Shown: in pieces, positions 41,494 to 51,205 of the stretch
Position numbering within the stretch: position 1 is the first letter of the stretch
Layout: every line of letters begins with the position of its first letter
Source of the DNA: a bacterium
Lineage (GTDB): Bacteria > Bdellovibrionota > Bacteriovoracia > Bacteriovoracales > Bacteriovoracaceae
Direction: 5' to 3'
DNA: 64,000 nucleotides
Assembly (NCBI GenBank): GCA_030425045.1
Contig: JAUHVL010000007.1
Coordinates: 89,862-153,861, forward strand
Notes under the pieces: generated by a model
Told to the model about the DNA's origin: nothing
The model's input: the letters and a program-made list of their open reading frames with translations, nothing else
The model's database searches: none
Made by a program: the position numbers and the translations under genes

Positions 41494-42033
41494 TTTATTT
41501 TCTTGCTTTGATCTCAAGTAGAATAGCAATAATGAACAGCCATAAATGACAATGTTCCATTTATTGATAAACACCCATCCAAACTGTGCAATTGCATATC
41601 CTAAATACATAGGGTGATTAACAAAGGCATATATACCTTTTGTTTGTTTTTTTCCTCGCTTAGCTGGAGAAACCCCAAGCTTTGTACCAAGGTCAATCGT
41701 GGCCAATGTAACAATCAAGAAGCCTATGATTGTGAGCAAGTCAGCTACTAATCTGTAGGCCCTAATTTCTAAACCAAATGGTGCTGAAAAATAAAGCAAA
41801 GGCAAGGCACTTGAAAGATAAGCAATCATCGCCATTGCTTTTTTCGACTTAATTTCAGCATTTTCTCTTCTGGCAAGGAAGTATGAAGCGATCAAGTCCC
41901 TAAACGAGAGAACGAGGAAAAATAATTCTCCTGATTGTGTCCACCTCGTAATAGAAATAATAGCAAAGCCAAGCATAATGAGGCTTCCTAAGTATTTCTT
42001 ATAATCTGTTTTGACCGCTTCAACTGTTTGCAT
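41476..42033 (-). CDS. Isoprenylcysteine carboxyl methyltransferase-like membrane protein
   Basis: The protein has several spans (SLIMLGFAIISIT, FFLVLSF, LLTIIGFLIVTLATI) and a conserved catalytic region GIYAFVNHPMYLGYAIAQFGW with Lys/Glu-rich C-terminus (SKQENKLF), as in the ICMT/PEMT methyltransferase superfamily. These enzymes methylate carboxyl groups or lipids using S-adenosylmethionine. In a sensor operon it may mature or inactivate a signal molecule; the substrate is unknown. Confidence 0.7.
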   Translation of the reverse strand: MQTVEAVKTDYKKYLGSLIMLGFAIISITRWTQSGELFFLVLSFRDLIASYFLARRENAEIKSKKAMAMIAYLSSALPLLYFSAPFGLEIRAYRLVADLLTIIGFLIVTLATIDLGTKLGVSPAKRGKKQTKGIYAFVNHPMYLGYAIAQFGWVFINKWNIVIYGCSLLLFYLRSKQENKLFKTK

Positions 42034-42034
42034 A

Positions 42035-42382
42035 TTAGATTCCTGGGTTTTGTCGCCCTTCTAAAATTCCACTAATGTCGAGGTCAGGGAATTGCTGTCT
42101 TCTAAGTTCTTCTAGTAAGACCTCTTTTCCTTCTATTAATCTAATGTAATGAACCATGTTCTTGATGATTAACTCTTTTTTCTCTTCTTCAGTTAGAACT
42201 TCTCTTGAGTCATCTTTACTTGTAAGCTCAGTTTTATGAGCATTAAGAAGATCAACCAATACAGCTTCTTGCTCTAAAATTAACTCAGGCAGATTAGCCA
42301 TATCATCAGCATAACTTTTGATTGTTTGAGCAGATGCTCCTATTGCCAACAATAGTGCAATCACTTTTAAAGTTGTTTTCAT
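42035..42382 (-). CDS. Small secreted protein of the sensor operon
   Basis: It has a signal peptide (MKTTLKVIALLLAIGASAQ), then ~95 mostly helical, acidic residues (LPELILEQEAVLVDLLNAHKTELTS, LTEEEKKELIIKNMVHYI) ending LEGRQNPGI. It overlaps the hydrolase gene by 4 bases. Such a secreted protein among a peptide-binding protein, a peptidase-like hydrolase and a kinase could be a signal precursor or sensor partner. No Cys is present for prenylation or disulfide. Confidence 0.6.
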   Translation of the reverse strand: MKTTLKVIALLLAIGASAQTIKSYADDMANLPELILEQEAVLVDLLNAHKTELTSKDDSREVLTEEEKKELIIKNMVHYIRLIEGKEVLLEELRRQQFPDLDISGILEGRQNPGI

Positions 42383-43170
42383 TTAATTCCTCCCATCTTG
42401 GACAGATAATCCTTTATTACGTTCATTGTTTCTTTTGGACATTCGTAATGAGCAAAGTGCCCAGCATTTTCTATAACCTCTAAGTTAAAGCCACCCAGAT
42501 CAGCCTCATATTTAGCTGAATTTGGCGGTAGAATCTTATCAACCTCACCAGTTATAAAAAGTTTCAAGATGTTTTTTGATTTAAGAGCTTTTAAGCAGTC
42601 TTCTTTAGTCGAGCTTTCCATAATTGCAGAGCTGTAGCTTTTTACGCATACATTATCATCTGTGATTACAGAAATAGTCTCACTTGAAGTTGCTGGGTTA
42701 AAATAAAAGTCTCTATAAGCAAAAAACCAATCTTTGTATGTTGCATCAGTCGGAGCATCATGTAGTTTTTTAGATAGCTCCATTTGTTCTTGAGTCAATT
42801 CCACATCAAAGTTTTTATTTAAAACTTTGAAAGCATTTTGTGAAACAGGAGAGCCAATTGCTATTACTCCTAAAATATTTGAGTTGTCCTTACTGGCAAC
42901 CTCAATAGCTTGAATCCCACCAAAGGAATGCCCACAAAGAATCACATTAGGTATATCTTGAATATAGTTCTCAATTTCATTCAAAAGATTTTGATAAGTC
43001 GGTTCAACTCTTAGTTCAGTATTAGTGCCCATTGGGTCTAAGAAATGTAGGTTAAAACTACTTTCAAGTTCCTTTATTGGCATAAAAGACAGAGAACTAA
43101 GACCCGGCCCACCAGATAAAAACACCAAGTTTATTTTTGAAGATTCATTTCTCATTACTTGTGCTTTCAT
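42379..43170 (-). CDS. Alpha/beta hydrolase with an S33-like GGPG motif
   Basis: The oxyanion-type motif LSGGPGLSS near residue 20 corresponds to the HGGPG of prolyl iminopeptidases (S33), and GHSFGG at about residue 85 carries the nucleophilic Ser. A late Asp (GEVDKILPP) and His (AGHFAHYECP) complete the triad. No signal peptide is present, so it acts in the cytoplasm. In this operon it may process or destroy a peptide or ester signal. The substrate is not known. Confidence 0.8.
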   Translation of the reverse strand: MKAQVMRNESSKINLVFLSGGPGLSSLSFMPIKELESSFNLHFLDPMGTNTELRVEPTYQNLLNEIENYIQDIPNVILCGHSFGGIQAIEVASKDNSNILGVIAIGSPVSQNAFKVLNKNFDVELTQEQMELSKKLHDAPTDATYKDWFFAYRDFYFNPATSSETISVITDDNVCVKSYSSAIMESSTKEDCLKALKSKNILKLFITGEVDKILPPNSAKYEADLGGFNLEVIENAGHFAHYECPKETMNVIKDYLSKMGGIK

Positions 43171-44552
43171 ATAACTCCTGCTTGAGTTGAAGATGGTCGT
43201 CCGCGACTAATATGGGGAATTAATTCTTCAAGATTGTACTTCTTTATCCATCTATGCAGTGTTGATATATGAACACCGAGAACCTTTGCACCCTCAACTT
43301 TATTTCCTTTTACTGCGTTTAGTGCGTCAATGATGCTAGACTTTATTTCAGCTTCCTTTAGCCTCTCGTAATCAAACTTAGGCTTAATATCTTCAACTAT
43401 TTTTGGTGCTGATATATTTAATGCTTTATAAATAATCACATCATCTATTGTTCTACGATCAGTGTATATAAGGGCACGTTCAATGATATTTCTAAGCTCT
43501 CTGACATTCCCCGGCCAGTGATATTCTTTTAACGCCTGATAAGCAGATGGAACCACATTAAAATACTCACCATTTGAAATTTCATTTATAAACATTGTTG
43601 CATAATAATCAATGTCTTCAGGTCTATTCCTCAAGGCAGGAAGCCTGAATATAAATGTATTTAATCTTTGCTGAAGGTCTAATCGAAATTTTCCTTCCGC
43701 AACCAATTTATCAAGGTCGTGGTGTGTAGCTGCAATAAACCTTAGATTAACTTTCCTTGGAACAGTAGAGCCAACAGGCATTACTTCCTTTTCTTGGATA
43801 GCTCTTAAAAGTTTTGCTTGTATCTCAGGAGAGCAATCTCCAATCTCATCAAGAAAGAAAACTCCATTGTGTGCTTGTTCAAGTAATCCAACCTTGTTTG
43901 AAGTTGCACCAGTAAATGCACCTTTGACGTGACCAAATAATTCAGACTCAGCCGTTTCTCTAGTAATACTTGCCATATTTGCTGCAACAAGACGCTTTCC
44001 AAGATAGTTTGCAATATACTTGGCCATATATTCTTTACCTGTACCAGATTCTCCATTAATCAAGATCGAAGCATTACTATTGCTTGATAGCAGTTTATCA
44101 ACGCTTCTAAACAGCTTCTTAATTTCTGTTGATTTGGTTTTAAACTGAAAGCTACTGTTTTTGATACTATCAAGCTCACGCTTTTTAATAATACCTTTTC
44201 GTATTGCAAGCCTAAGTGTTTCATCATGATCGCCATCTTTAGTTACAAATTCAATCAATGGCCTTTTCATGGCCTCTACAACACGCTTAGTATCCTTGTC
44301 TCCACTAAGTACAATGAAAGGTATCTGATGGTATTCTTTGAGTATGTGATCTATAAGTGATAGTCCATCTTGCTCGTGTCCTTCAAAGTTGAGATCAATA
44401 ACCGCTAATTGAATATCACTGTCTTTAAGAGCTTCTTTCGCCTCAGATACGCTTGAAGCCGTATAGATTTCAAATTCATCTGATAGCAAAATCTCACTAC
44501 TTTCTAAAATACCTCTGTCATCGTCCACTAAGAGAATTAATTCTTTTTTCAT
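43167..44552 (-). CDS. NtrC-type sigma-54 response regulator
   Basis: The receiver domain (residues 1-120) has D10-D11-D12 and phosphoacceptor D53 (AVIDLNFEG). The AAA+ domain has Walker A GESGTGKEY, the sigma-54 contact motif GAFTGA, FLDEIGD and RPEDIDYYA. A Fis-type HTH lies at the C-terminus (KVEGAKVLGVHISTLHRWIKKYN). It overlaps the kinase operon and is the obvious activator for the two sigma-54 promoters at 40636-40652 and 47510-47526. That pairing is inferred. Confidence 0.93.
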   Translation of the reverse strand: MKKELILLVDDDRGILESSEILLSDEFEIYTASSVSEAKEALKDSDIQLAVIDLNFEGHEQDGLSLIDHILKEYHQIPFIVLSGDKDTKRVVEAMKRPLIEFVTKDGDHDETLRLAIRKGIIKKRELDSIKNSSFQFKTKSTEIKKLFRSVDKLLSSNSNASILINGESGTGKEYMAKYIANYLGKRLVAANMASITRETAESELFGHVKGAFTGATSNKVGLLEQAHNGVFFLDEIGDCSPEIQAKLLRAIQEKEVMPVGSTVPRKVNLRFIAATHHDLDKLVAEGKFRLDLQQRLNTFIFRLPALRNRPEDIDYYATMFINEISNGEYFNVVPSAYQALKEYHWPGNVRELRNIIERALIYTDRRTIDDVIIYKALNISAPKIVEDIKPKFDYERLKEAEIKSSIIDALNAVKGNKVEGAKVLGVHISTLHRWIKKYNLEELIPHISRGRPSSTQAGVI

Positions 44553-44554
44553 AA

Positions 44555-45952
44555 TTACCCCTGTAACCTTATGTCAAAACAAGCACCGCCCAAATGAGAT
44601 TTTCTGTAAATGATTTTTCCCCCGTGGAGTCTCACAATGTGGTTAGCACCTGATAGGCCTAATCCTAGACCATTTTTCTTTTTTGATTTTCCTCGCCCTT
44701 GTAAAAAAAGTGATACCATCTCTTCTTCGATACCTTCACCATCATCTGATACAGAAATAGAGATTCCTTCTTCTAGTTTTTGAACAGCAACCTCAACAAT
44801 GTTTCTACTAGCTTCGATCGCATTAACGACTAAATTACTAATTGCGCGCCCAAGCATCATGTTGTCGTGTGCAAGTTCCGTTATTGCTGGTTCATATTTT
44901 TCTACAATTTCGATGTTTTCATAATCTGCCATTGCCATTTGAGCTTGTCCTGTTGCTCTTTTCACTGATTCATTTATATTCAGATCACTTGGGGTTATTT
45001 CAATTTTAAGGTTTCCTTTTGAAGCTTTAACTTGAAATAGTATCTGTTCAGCAATTTCTGCAACCCTGTTCTTAGCAAAATCCTTCTTGTCTTCAGGGAC
45101 ACCATCTTTGTTAATAATTTTTATCATCTGTTTAAGAGCTGCAACTGGTGTATGCAAATCGTGAATCAACTTTTTATAAGCTTCTACTGCTAGTTCTTTA
45201 CCCTTAGCTTCGGCTAGCTTTTCATTACTGACCCTAAGCTGAGAATTTGTGGTTAGAATGGCACTGTAGATGTTTTCTAGTTCTTCAATTCTCAAATAGC
45301 TATTTAGATTAACCTCTCCAAACTTTTTTAACTCATGGATGCTATTCTCTAAGTCTTTGATTGGTTCAATAGATTTCTGTGCAGTTGAGATAATCTTTGT
45401 TGCAAGCACATTTAACAGAATAAAACTGAGAATAAACACAATGATTGTGACAGCTATAACCAGAGAGAATAAATCCAGAGTTGGATTTAATAAGTAAATC
45501 TCCCCATTGATAGCAGATGGCCCACCATCTCTTTTAGTTAATGCTTTAGAGATTAAAAACTTTGAAGATAAGTCACTTTCAATTCCTAAAACTCTAATCC
45601 CATCAACAAAGTATGGCTTTCCAATTAGTGTATTATCATTACTTGAAGCAATTACTTCATCATCTTTGATGACATTAATAATGACCTTTTTCTCATCTGC
45701 AATAGAAGTGATGAATCTTTGCAGTTCTGGGCCATCTTGAGTTTCAACTAATGTCGAAATATGTGGAGCAATAGCCTTCACAAATGATCTGTCATTTTCT
45801 GAGTAAAAGACCAACAGGGCGTATGCAGCAAAAAAGGCAGTTACAATGGATAAAGTCACTGGTAACGCGATCTTATACGGAACTAACTTTTTTGATAAAT
45901 ACTCCTTGAAGGTTAAAGTTCTTCTTATCACTTTTTCCCTCCAAGTAGGCAT
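44555..45952 (-). CDS. Membrane sensor histidine kinase
   Basis: Two spans (IALPVTLSIVTAFFAAYALLVF, LVIAVTIIVFILSFILLNVLA) enclose a ~120-residue periplasmic sensor with an extracytoplasmic PAS/Cache-like look. H264 in KKLIHDLHTPVAALK is the phosphorylation site. N (NLVVNAIEAS), G1 (SDDGEGI) and G2 (GLGLGLSGAN) boxes follow. The gene is 2 bases upstream of the regulator gene and overlaps the binding-protein gene by 25 bases, so it probably senses what that protein binds. Confidence 0.92.
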   Translation of the reverse strand: MPTWREKVIRRTLTFKEYLSKKLVPYKIALPVTLSIVTAFFAAYALLVFYSENDRSFVKAIAPHISTLVETQDGPELQRFITSIADEKKVIINVIKDDEVIASSNDNTLIGKPYFVDGIRVLGIESDLSSKFLISKALTKRDGGPSAINGEIYLLNPTLDLFSLVIAVTIIVFILSFILLNVLATKIISTAQKSIEPIKDLENSIHELKKFGEVNLNSYLRIEELENIYSAILTTNSQLRVSNEKLAEAKGKELAVEAYKKLIHDLHTPVAALKQMIKIINKDGVPEDKKDFAKNRVAEIAEQILFQVKASKGNLKIEITPSDLNINESVKRATGQAQMAMADYENIEIVEKYEPAITELAHDNMMLGRAISNLVVNAIEASRNIVEVAVQKLEEGISISVSDDGEGIEEEMVSLFLQGRGKSKKKNGLGLGLSGANHIVRLHGGKIIYRKSHLGGACFDIRLQG

Positions 45953-47469
45953 TTTGAATCAAATTCAACTTTTCGATAATCAATATATGCAACCGCTAAT
46001 AGGTTTGGTTCAAAGTTTCTTACACATTTATGAATCCAATAATGTGGCCTTGAGTGAAACAGATTTGCAGATAAAGCAAGCTCATTAACTCTGTTGGCTA
46101 ACTTTTCATACACCTTATAACGCTTTATACGATCTTGTAGCTTTCGGGCACTGATAAGAAGTTCATCTATTATTGAATCTTTAACACCGCTATAGTTGTC
46201 AGGATTATTTGAAGCAAAATTATTAAGCAAAAACTCTGTATCTGGATAATCTACAATCATTGAGACTAGAAAAGCATGAAGTGTTTTTTCTTCATATCTT
46301 TTCATCATTTCAGTCCAATCCAAAACTTCGGTCTTTATATTCCATCCTTTTTCTTTCAGATCTTTTTCAAAGAAAGCCGCTATCTCTACTGTTTTCTCAA
46401 GACCAAAAGGAATAGTTATTGTAATTTCAGAGTGTGGCGGAACAATTACTTTGCTTTTTTTCTTTGATTGTTCTTCGACATGGCCCGGAAAACCTTGTGG
46501 TACATACCCATAAGCAGGAGCAGCACTTGGATAAAATGTTTTTCTGAACTTTTCATTGTCTATGCTTGCCTGTAACGCTTTTCTAACTTTCAGATCATTC
46601 AATGGAGCAATTCTTGAGTTAAACCCAATAATCCATGTGTCGGCAACTACAGTGCTGATGTCTTGGCCATTTTTAAAAACATCTTCTAATCCATTTAGGG
46701 GCCAGCTTGATAAGTCATGGAGCTTTCCATTCTTTGCCTGTTTCATTGCTGAATCTTGATCTATAGCTCGAAGAATTAATGTGCTTAATTTAGGACTTTC
46801 ACCGTGATATTTATCAAATTTCGCTAAAGTAATGTCAGTTTTACTTTCTGAAACAACTTTAAACGGCCCAGCTCCAATAGGTTTTTTAAAAAAGTCTTTG
46901 TTCTTTACCTTATTTGCAGGAAGTATTTTTGCAGTTCCCCCGGCCAATACATAAAGAATTGGTGGGAATGGACTCTTTAGTTCTACTGTAACAGTCTTTT
47001 CATCAATTGCTTTGATACCAGAAAGGGTTTTTGTTTTTCCTGCATGGTATTCATCAGCGCCTTTTATCATGTCATAGTATTTAAAAACTTTGCTTTCAGG
47101 TGCTAGTACACGGCTAAGAGACACAACAACGTCGCTAGCATTTATTTTTTCATCATTATGAAATTTTGCTTTAGGATTAATACTGAAGGTAATTGTTTTT
47201 CCATCTTCACTTGTTTCCCATGATTCTGCTATTCCGGCCTTAATCCCATAGTTTTCAGTAAAGCGTAGCAGACCCTCATAAACAAGTTCTGAGAATATTA
47301 ATGAAGCACCATCATTCATCTGTGCTGGGTCATAAGACACTGGCTTAGAATACACAGCCTTGATGTAGGGAATTTCTACACGCTTAGTATTCGACTGTTT
47401 TTGATTGTGATAAATTCCTCCAATCAAAATCAGTGCTGTGAATGTTGTTCCTAGAACAATCTTCTTCAA
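45928..47469 (-). CDS. Oligopeptide-type substrate-binding protein, orphan of transporter
   Basis: An N-terminal span (MKKIVLGTTFTALILIGGIYH, no lipobox) is followed by an SBP_bac_5 domain: AVYSKPVSYDPAQMNDGASLIF, VYEGLLRF, GIAESWETSEDGKTITFSI, KFHNDEKINASDVV, FNSRIAPLNDLKVRKALQASID. These proteins bind di- and oligopeptides. No permease or ATPase gene is near, so it is more likely a sensor partner of the kinase. The TTG start has AGGGGG at the right distance and is the first gene of its operon. Confidence 0.85.
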   Translation of the reverse strand: MKKIVLGTTFTALILIGGIYHNQKQSNTKRVEIPYIKAVYSKPVSYDPAQMNDGASLIFSELVYEGLLRFTENYGIKAGIAESWETSEDGKTITFSINPKAKFHNDEKINASDVVVSLSRVLAPESKVFKYYDMIKGADEYHAGKTKTLSGIKAIDEKTVTVELKSPFPPILYVLAGGTAKILPANKVKNKDFFKKPIGAGPFKVVSESKTDITLAKFDKYHGESPKLSTLILRAIDQDSAMKQAKNGKLHDLSSWPLNGLEDVFKNGQDISTVVADTWIIGFNSRIAPLNDLKVRKALQASIDNEKFRKTFYPSAAPAYGYVPQGFPGHVEEQSKKKSKVIVPPHSEITITIPFGLEKTVEIAAFFEKDLKEKGWNIKTEVLDWTEMMKRYEEKTLHAFLVSMIVDYPDTEFLLNNFASNNPDNYSGVKDSIIDELLISARKLQDRIKRYKVYEKLANRVNELALSANLFHSRPHYWIHKCVRNFEPNLLAVAYIDYRKVEFDSKCLLGGKK

Positions 47470-47509
47470 TTAATCCCCCTCGTGGATTGATAAACCTGCT
47501 TTTCCCTTG

Positions 47510-47526
47510 AGCAAGAGGTATGCCAA
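47510..47526 (-). promoter_or_regulatory. Sigma-54 promoter of the sensor operon
   Basis: On the minus strand TTTGGCATACCTCTTGCT contains TTGGCAT with a -12 TTGCT, GG and GC separated by exactly 10 bases, very near consensus. The start site near 47499 gives a short leader to the TTG at 47469. Confidence 0.75.
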
Positions 47527-47670
47527 AGCCTGAAGACATGACTCAGCAGGCTATAGAAGCTTTATTTATGCGGATAGGCAAATCACCCATGTAATAATTT
47601 CAGTGAATTAAAGGTTTTAAGGTCAAAGAGACACCGTTCTGTTATGTGGCCAGTCCGAAAACTGCGAATT

Positions 47671-47729
47671 AAATATCGCAAGGCCGCTATATTTAAAATT
47701 ATCGCGTGCGATATTTTATGCGATATTTT
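47671..47729. promoter_or_regulatory. Cluster of GCGATATTTT activator sites for the sensor operon
   Basis: AAATATCGC (47671-47679) faces GCTATATTT (47686-47694) with one mismatch. Direct copies of GCGATATTTT lie at 47708-47717 and 47720-47729, the first forming ATCGC-GT-GCGAT. The same words occur upstream of the T4SS-2 operon. The cluster is about 150-220 bases upstream of the sigma-54 promoter. Confidence 0.65.
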
Positions 47730-47865
47730 TCAGCAGATTTTCCTTTGATTTCCACCTAAAGACGATGTTTTACGCCGAATTATTTTTGGCCAAGAAGTTG
47801 CTCTATAGACCTGAGTATAGGCCTCTCAATTAAGAAATCTTAATTGTCAGTTTGTTTGTATTTGT

Positions 47866-47895
47866 TTGTCATTGTATGACCTAGATGGTTATAAT
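47866..47895 (+). promoter_or_regulatory. Sigma-70-type promoter of the restriction-modification operon
   Basis: TTGTCA (47866-47871) and TATAAT (47890-47895) are 18 bases apart, 38 bases upstream of the first start at 47933, preceded by repeated TTTGTTTG words. Confidence 0.65.
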
Positions 47896-47932
47896 TTATG
47901 CTCAAATACTTGAAATTTCAGGGGAATAAAAA

Positions 47933-48133
47933 ATGTCTGAAACAGAACGGTGGTTGTCCGTTGAAGAAATCGCCACCCACTTAGGTGTATCAAGAGAAAC
48001 GATTTACCGATGGCTAGAAAAGAAGAAAATTCCAGCTCATCGTGTGGGCAAATTATGGAAGTTTCAAACTTCTGAAGTTGATGATTGGGTTCGTAGTGAA
48101 GAGTCCACAAGAATTGATGACAAAAATAAGTAG
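47933..48133 (+). CDS. MerR/excisionase-like HTH protein leading the type I R-M operon
   Basis: This 66-aa protein reads [48 protein letters not shown], an HTH_17 winged helix. It stands 8 bases before hsdM. Such small regulators are common at the head of type I R-M operons and could time restriction versus modification. Confidence 0.85.
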   Translation: MSETERWLSVEEIATHLGVSRETIYRWLEKKKIPAHRVGKLWKFQTSEVDDWVRSEESTRIDDKNK

Positions 48134-48141
48134 AGAGAATT

Positions 48142-49827
48142 ATGGCAAAGAAGAAAGCAGCAAAAAAAGTTACTAAAAAGAAAACAAGCACCAAAAAAAC
48201 ATCTGCACCTAAAAAGAAGCAGACGCTAGAAGATATTGAAAAAACTCTTTGGAAAGCAGCAGATAAGCTTAGAGTCAATATGGATGCCGCCGAATACAAG
48301 CACGTTGTACTTGGTCTAATCTTTTTAAAATATGTATCAGATAGCTTCGATGAGTTTAGAGAAAACTTAAAAAAGGAACTCACTGACCCTAAACACGATC
48401 ACTACTACGAAGGTGCAAGTGAGGAAGATATTGAAGCAGAGCTTGAAGATCGTGACTACTATAAATCAAATAATATCTTTTGGGTTCCTCAAAATGCTAG
48501 ATGGCATGGGAACAAAGTTACTGGCTATCAAGGCATTCAAGACAAAGCTAAGCAGTCTGATATTGGTAAAACAATTGATGATGCAATGGAAGCGATTGAA
48601 AAAGATAATTCAAAACTTAAAAATGTACTTCCTAAAGACTTTGCTAGAAGACAGCCCAACATCAGACTTGGTGAACTTGTCGATTTAATATCTACAATTG
48701 GTTTCAACGATTCAGAACATCATTCTAAAGATGTACTTGGTCATGTTTATGAATATTTCTTAGGTCAATTTGCTAGTGCTGAAGGAAAAAAAGGTGGCCA
48801 GTTCTATACACCTAAATCTGTTGTTAATTTAATTGTTGAGTGCCTTGAGCCATATGAAGGCCGTGTCTATGATCCTGCGATGGGGTCAGGTGGATTCTTT
48901 GTATCTAGTGAAAAATTTATTGAAGCTCATACTGACAAAGATCATATAGAAGAAGCGAAAAGAAAAATTTCACTCTATGGTCAGGAGTCAAACCCAACCA
49001 CTTGGCGATTGTCTGCAATGAATATGGCAATTAGAGGAATTGATTTTAACTTTGGAAAAAGACCAGCAGACACATTCGGTCAAAATCAACATCCAGATTT
49101 GAAAGCAGATTTTATAATGGCTAATCCTCCTTTTAATATTAGTGATTGGGGCGGAGATAAATTAACTGAAGATAGACGTTGGAAATATGGAGTTCCTCCT
49201 GAAAATAATGCTAACTATGCTTGGCTTCAGCATATGATTTATCATTTATCTCCAAGAGGATATGCAGGCATTGTATTAGCGAAAGGATCAATGAGTTCAA
49301 ATCAATCATTTGAAAAGGACATTAGAAAAAATTTGATAACTGAAGACTGTATTGACTGTATGATCACATTGCCTGGCCAGCTCTTTTTCAATACTCAAAT
49401 ACCTGCATGTATTTGGATTTTAGCTAAGGATAAGTCTGGAGTAGATGGAAAGCAAGATAGAAGAAAGAAAACTCTTTTTATCGACGCTAGAAAATTAGGA
49501 GTTATGACAGGTAGAACTCAACGTGAGCTAGATAAAGAATCTATTGATTTAGTTGCGAGCACATACCATGAATGGAGAAATGGCTCTGATATTTATAAAA
49601 ACGTAAAAGGCTTTTGTCATTCCGCAACCATTGATGAAATTAAAGAACATGATTATGTCCTTGTTCCGGGCAGATATACTGGTGCATCTGAAATTGAAGA
49701 TGAAGATGAAAACTTTCATGAAATATTATCTAGTCTTCAGCAAAGGTTTTTAGAGCTAGACGAAAAAGGTAAAACTATAAGCAAAGAAATTATAAAACAA
49801 TTTAAAGGTATTGTGATTAATGAATAA
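48142..49827 (+). CDS. hsdM: Type I DNA methyltransferase subunit M
   Basis: After a Lys-rich tail (residues 1-30) come the HsdM N-terminal helical domain ([32 protein letters not shown]) and the N6-adenine methyltransferase domain, with [25 protein letters not shown] for S-adenosylmethionine and catalytic NPPF in [11 protein letters not shown]. It methylates adenine at sites chosen by HsdS and is part of the restriction complex. It overlaps hsdS by 8 bases. Confidence 0.96.
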   Translation: MAKKKAAKKVTKKKTSTKKTSAPKKKQTLEDIEKTLWKAADKLRVNMDAAEYKHVVLGLIFLKYVSDSFDEFRENLKKELTDPKHDHYYEGASEEDIEAELEDRDYYKSNNIFWVPQNARWHGNKVTGYQGIQDKAKQSDIGKTIDDAMEAIEKDNSKLKNVLPKDFARRQPNIRLGELVDLISTIGFNDSEHHSKDVLGHVYEYFLGQFASAEGKKGGQFYTPKSVVNLIVECLEPYEGRVYDPAMGSGGFFVSSEKFIEAHTDKDHIEEAKRKISLYGQESNPTTWRLSAMNMAIRGIDFNFGKRPADTFGQNQHPDLKADFIMANPPFNISDWGGDKLTEDRRWKYGVPPENNANYAWLQHMIYHLSPRGYAGIVLAKGSMSSNQSFEKDIRKNLITEDCIDCMITLPGQLFFNTQIPACIWILAKDKSGVDGKQDRRKKTLFIDARKLGVMTGRTQRELDKESIDLVASTYHEWRNGSDIYKNVKGFCHSATIDEIKEHDYVLVPGRYTGASEIEDEDENFHEILSSLQQRFLELDEKGKTISKEIIKQFKGIVINE

Positions 49828-51205
49828 GCTACTTGATATTGTAAACTTCAATCCTATACGAAAGGTTAATAAGGGAGAAATTGTCCAGTTTGTGGATATG
49901 TCTTCATTGCCAGAAGATGCTAGAGATATACTTAATGTGCAAAATAAAAAATACACTGGTGGAGGTGCTAGATTCAAAAATGGAGATACATTAGTCGCAA
50001 GGATTACTCCATGCCTTGAAAATGGAAAAGGGGCAAAGGTTGATGGTATTGAAGGGGTAGCTTTTGGTTCAACTGAATTTATTGTTCTGGAACCAAAAAA
50101 CAAATCCGTTGATGAAGATTTTATTTACTATTTAACCCGCTGGAAGAAATTTAAGAATTTTGCTGAGTCAAGGCTTCAGGGTACATCTGGAAGGCAAAGA
50201 GTTTCTTGGCAGGCATTGAGTGATTTTGAATACAGTTTTCCCGATGATGACACTAGGAAGAGTATCGGACAATACCTTAAAAATTATGATGATCAGATAT
50301 ACATTAATACACAAGAAAATATAAATTTGGAGTTAGTTGCTAACAAACTCTTTAGTTATTTTTTTGTTACTTTCGATGCGGTCATTATAAAAAAAGAATC
50401 AATAAAAAGCGGACTTACAAATGAGGAAGCATCTATTGTAGCCTTAGCTGACTTTGTTGGACTAGTCGACGAAGAAAACTCTTCAAAAAAGATAGACACT
50501 ACTAAAGAAGAAATACAAAGAAAGTTAGGAGATAAGTTCGAGAAGTGGTTTAAAATTTTCTCCATTCTTCCTTCTGATACGGAAAAAGTAGCTGGTTCGA
50601 TAGTACCTAAGAACTGGAAGTCTTGTAATGCCTCGGAGCTGATTGAATTTAATCCTAAACTTAGTATAAAAAAAGGAACTCCAAGCAAGTATGTTGACAT
50701 GAGGAGCCTTCCTACATTTGGGCATAGGATTGAAAATGTTATCGAGAGAGAATATACATCTGGCGTCAGGTTTCAAAATAATGATGTCTTAATAGCTCGA
50801 ATAACTCCATGTTTAGAAAATGGAAAAACAGCATTCGTTGACTGTTTGGAGGGAGACGAAATTGGTTGGGGTTCTACAGAGTTTATCAATATGAGAGCAA
50901 AAAACTCAGTTGATAGCTTATGGGTATATTTATTAAGCCGAAGCCCTAAGTTTGTTGCATATGCTGTAGCAAATATGACTGGAACAAGCGGCAGACAACG
51001 TGTTCCTTCTGAAGTGCTTGCTCAATTTACGGTTTCTTTGCCTCAAGATAGTTTGTTATTAGAAGTTTTTAGTGATCTTGTGACTCCAATTTTTGAAAAA
51101 ATAAAAAACAATTCATTAGAGAACAGTACTTTAGCAAAAATTAGAGATTTGTTGATACCAAGTCTTTTTGAGAAAGGGTCAACAATAAATAAGGCAGAAT
51201 TATGA
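49820..51205 (+). CDS. hsdS: Type I specificity subunit S
   Basis: The 461 residues contain two target-recognition domains separated by helical spacers. Both share [16 protein letters not shown] cores: [20 protein letters not shown] with GSTEF, and [20 protein letters not shown] with GSTEF, plus VDM-SLP and GTSGRQRV blocks. The two halves are therefore related, which predicts similar half-sites in the bipartite recognition sequence. It gives the HsdM/HsdR complex its DNA specificity. Confidence 0.9.
   Translation: MNKLLDIVNFNPIRKVNKGEIVQFVDMSSLPEDARDILNVQNKKYTGGGARFKNGDTLVARITPCLENGKGAKVDGIEGVAFGSTEFIVLEPKNKSVDEDFIYYLTRWKKFKNFAESRLQGTSGRQRVSWQALSDFEYSFPDDDTRKSIGQYLKNYDDQIYINTQENINLELVANKLFSYFFVTFDAVIIKKESIKSGLTNEEASIVALADFVGLVDEENSSKKIDTTKEEIQRKLGDKFEKWFKIFSILPSDTEKVAGSIVPKNWKSCNASELIEFNPKLSIKKGTPSKYVDMRSLPTFGHRIENVIEREYTSGVRFQNNDVLIARITPCLENGKTAFVDCLEGDEIGWGSTEFINMRAKNSVDSLWVYLLSRSPKFVAYAVANMTGTSGRQRVPSEVLAQFTVSLPQDSLLLEVFSDLVTPIFEKIKNNSLENSTLAKIRDLLIPSLFEKGSTINKAEL

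Noticed and set aside
47889..48383. 164-aa frame on the minus strand across the HTH gene and the start of hsdM
   Set aside because: It is antisense to clear HTH and HsdM coding sequence, and its Ser/Phe-rich translation has no protein-like motifs. It is a shadow of the Lys-rich N-terminus of HsdM.
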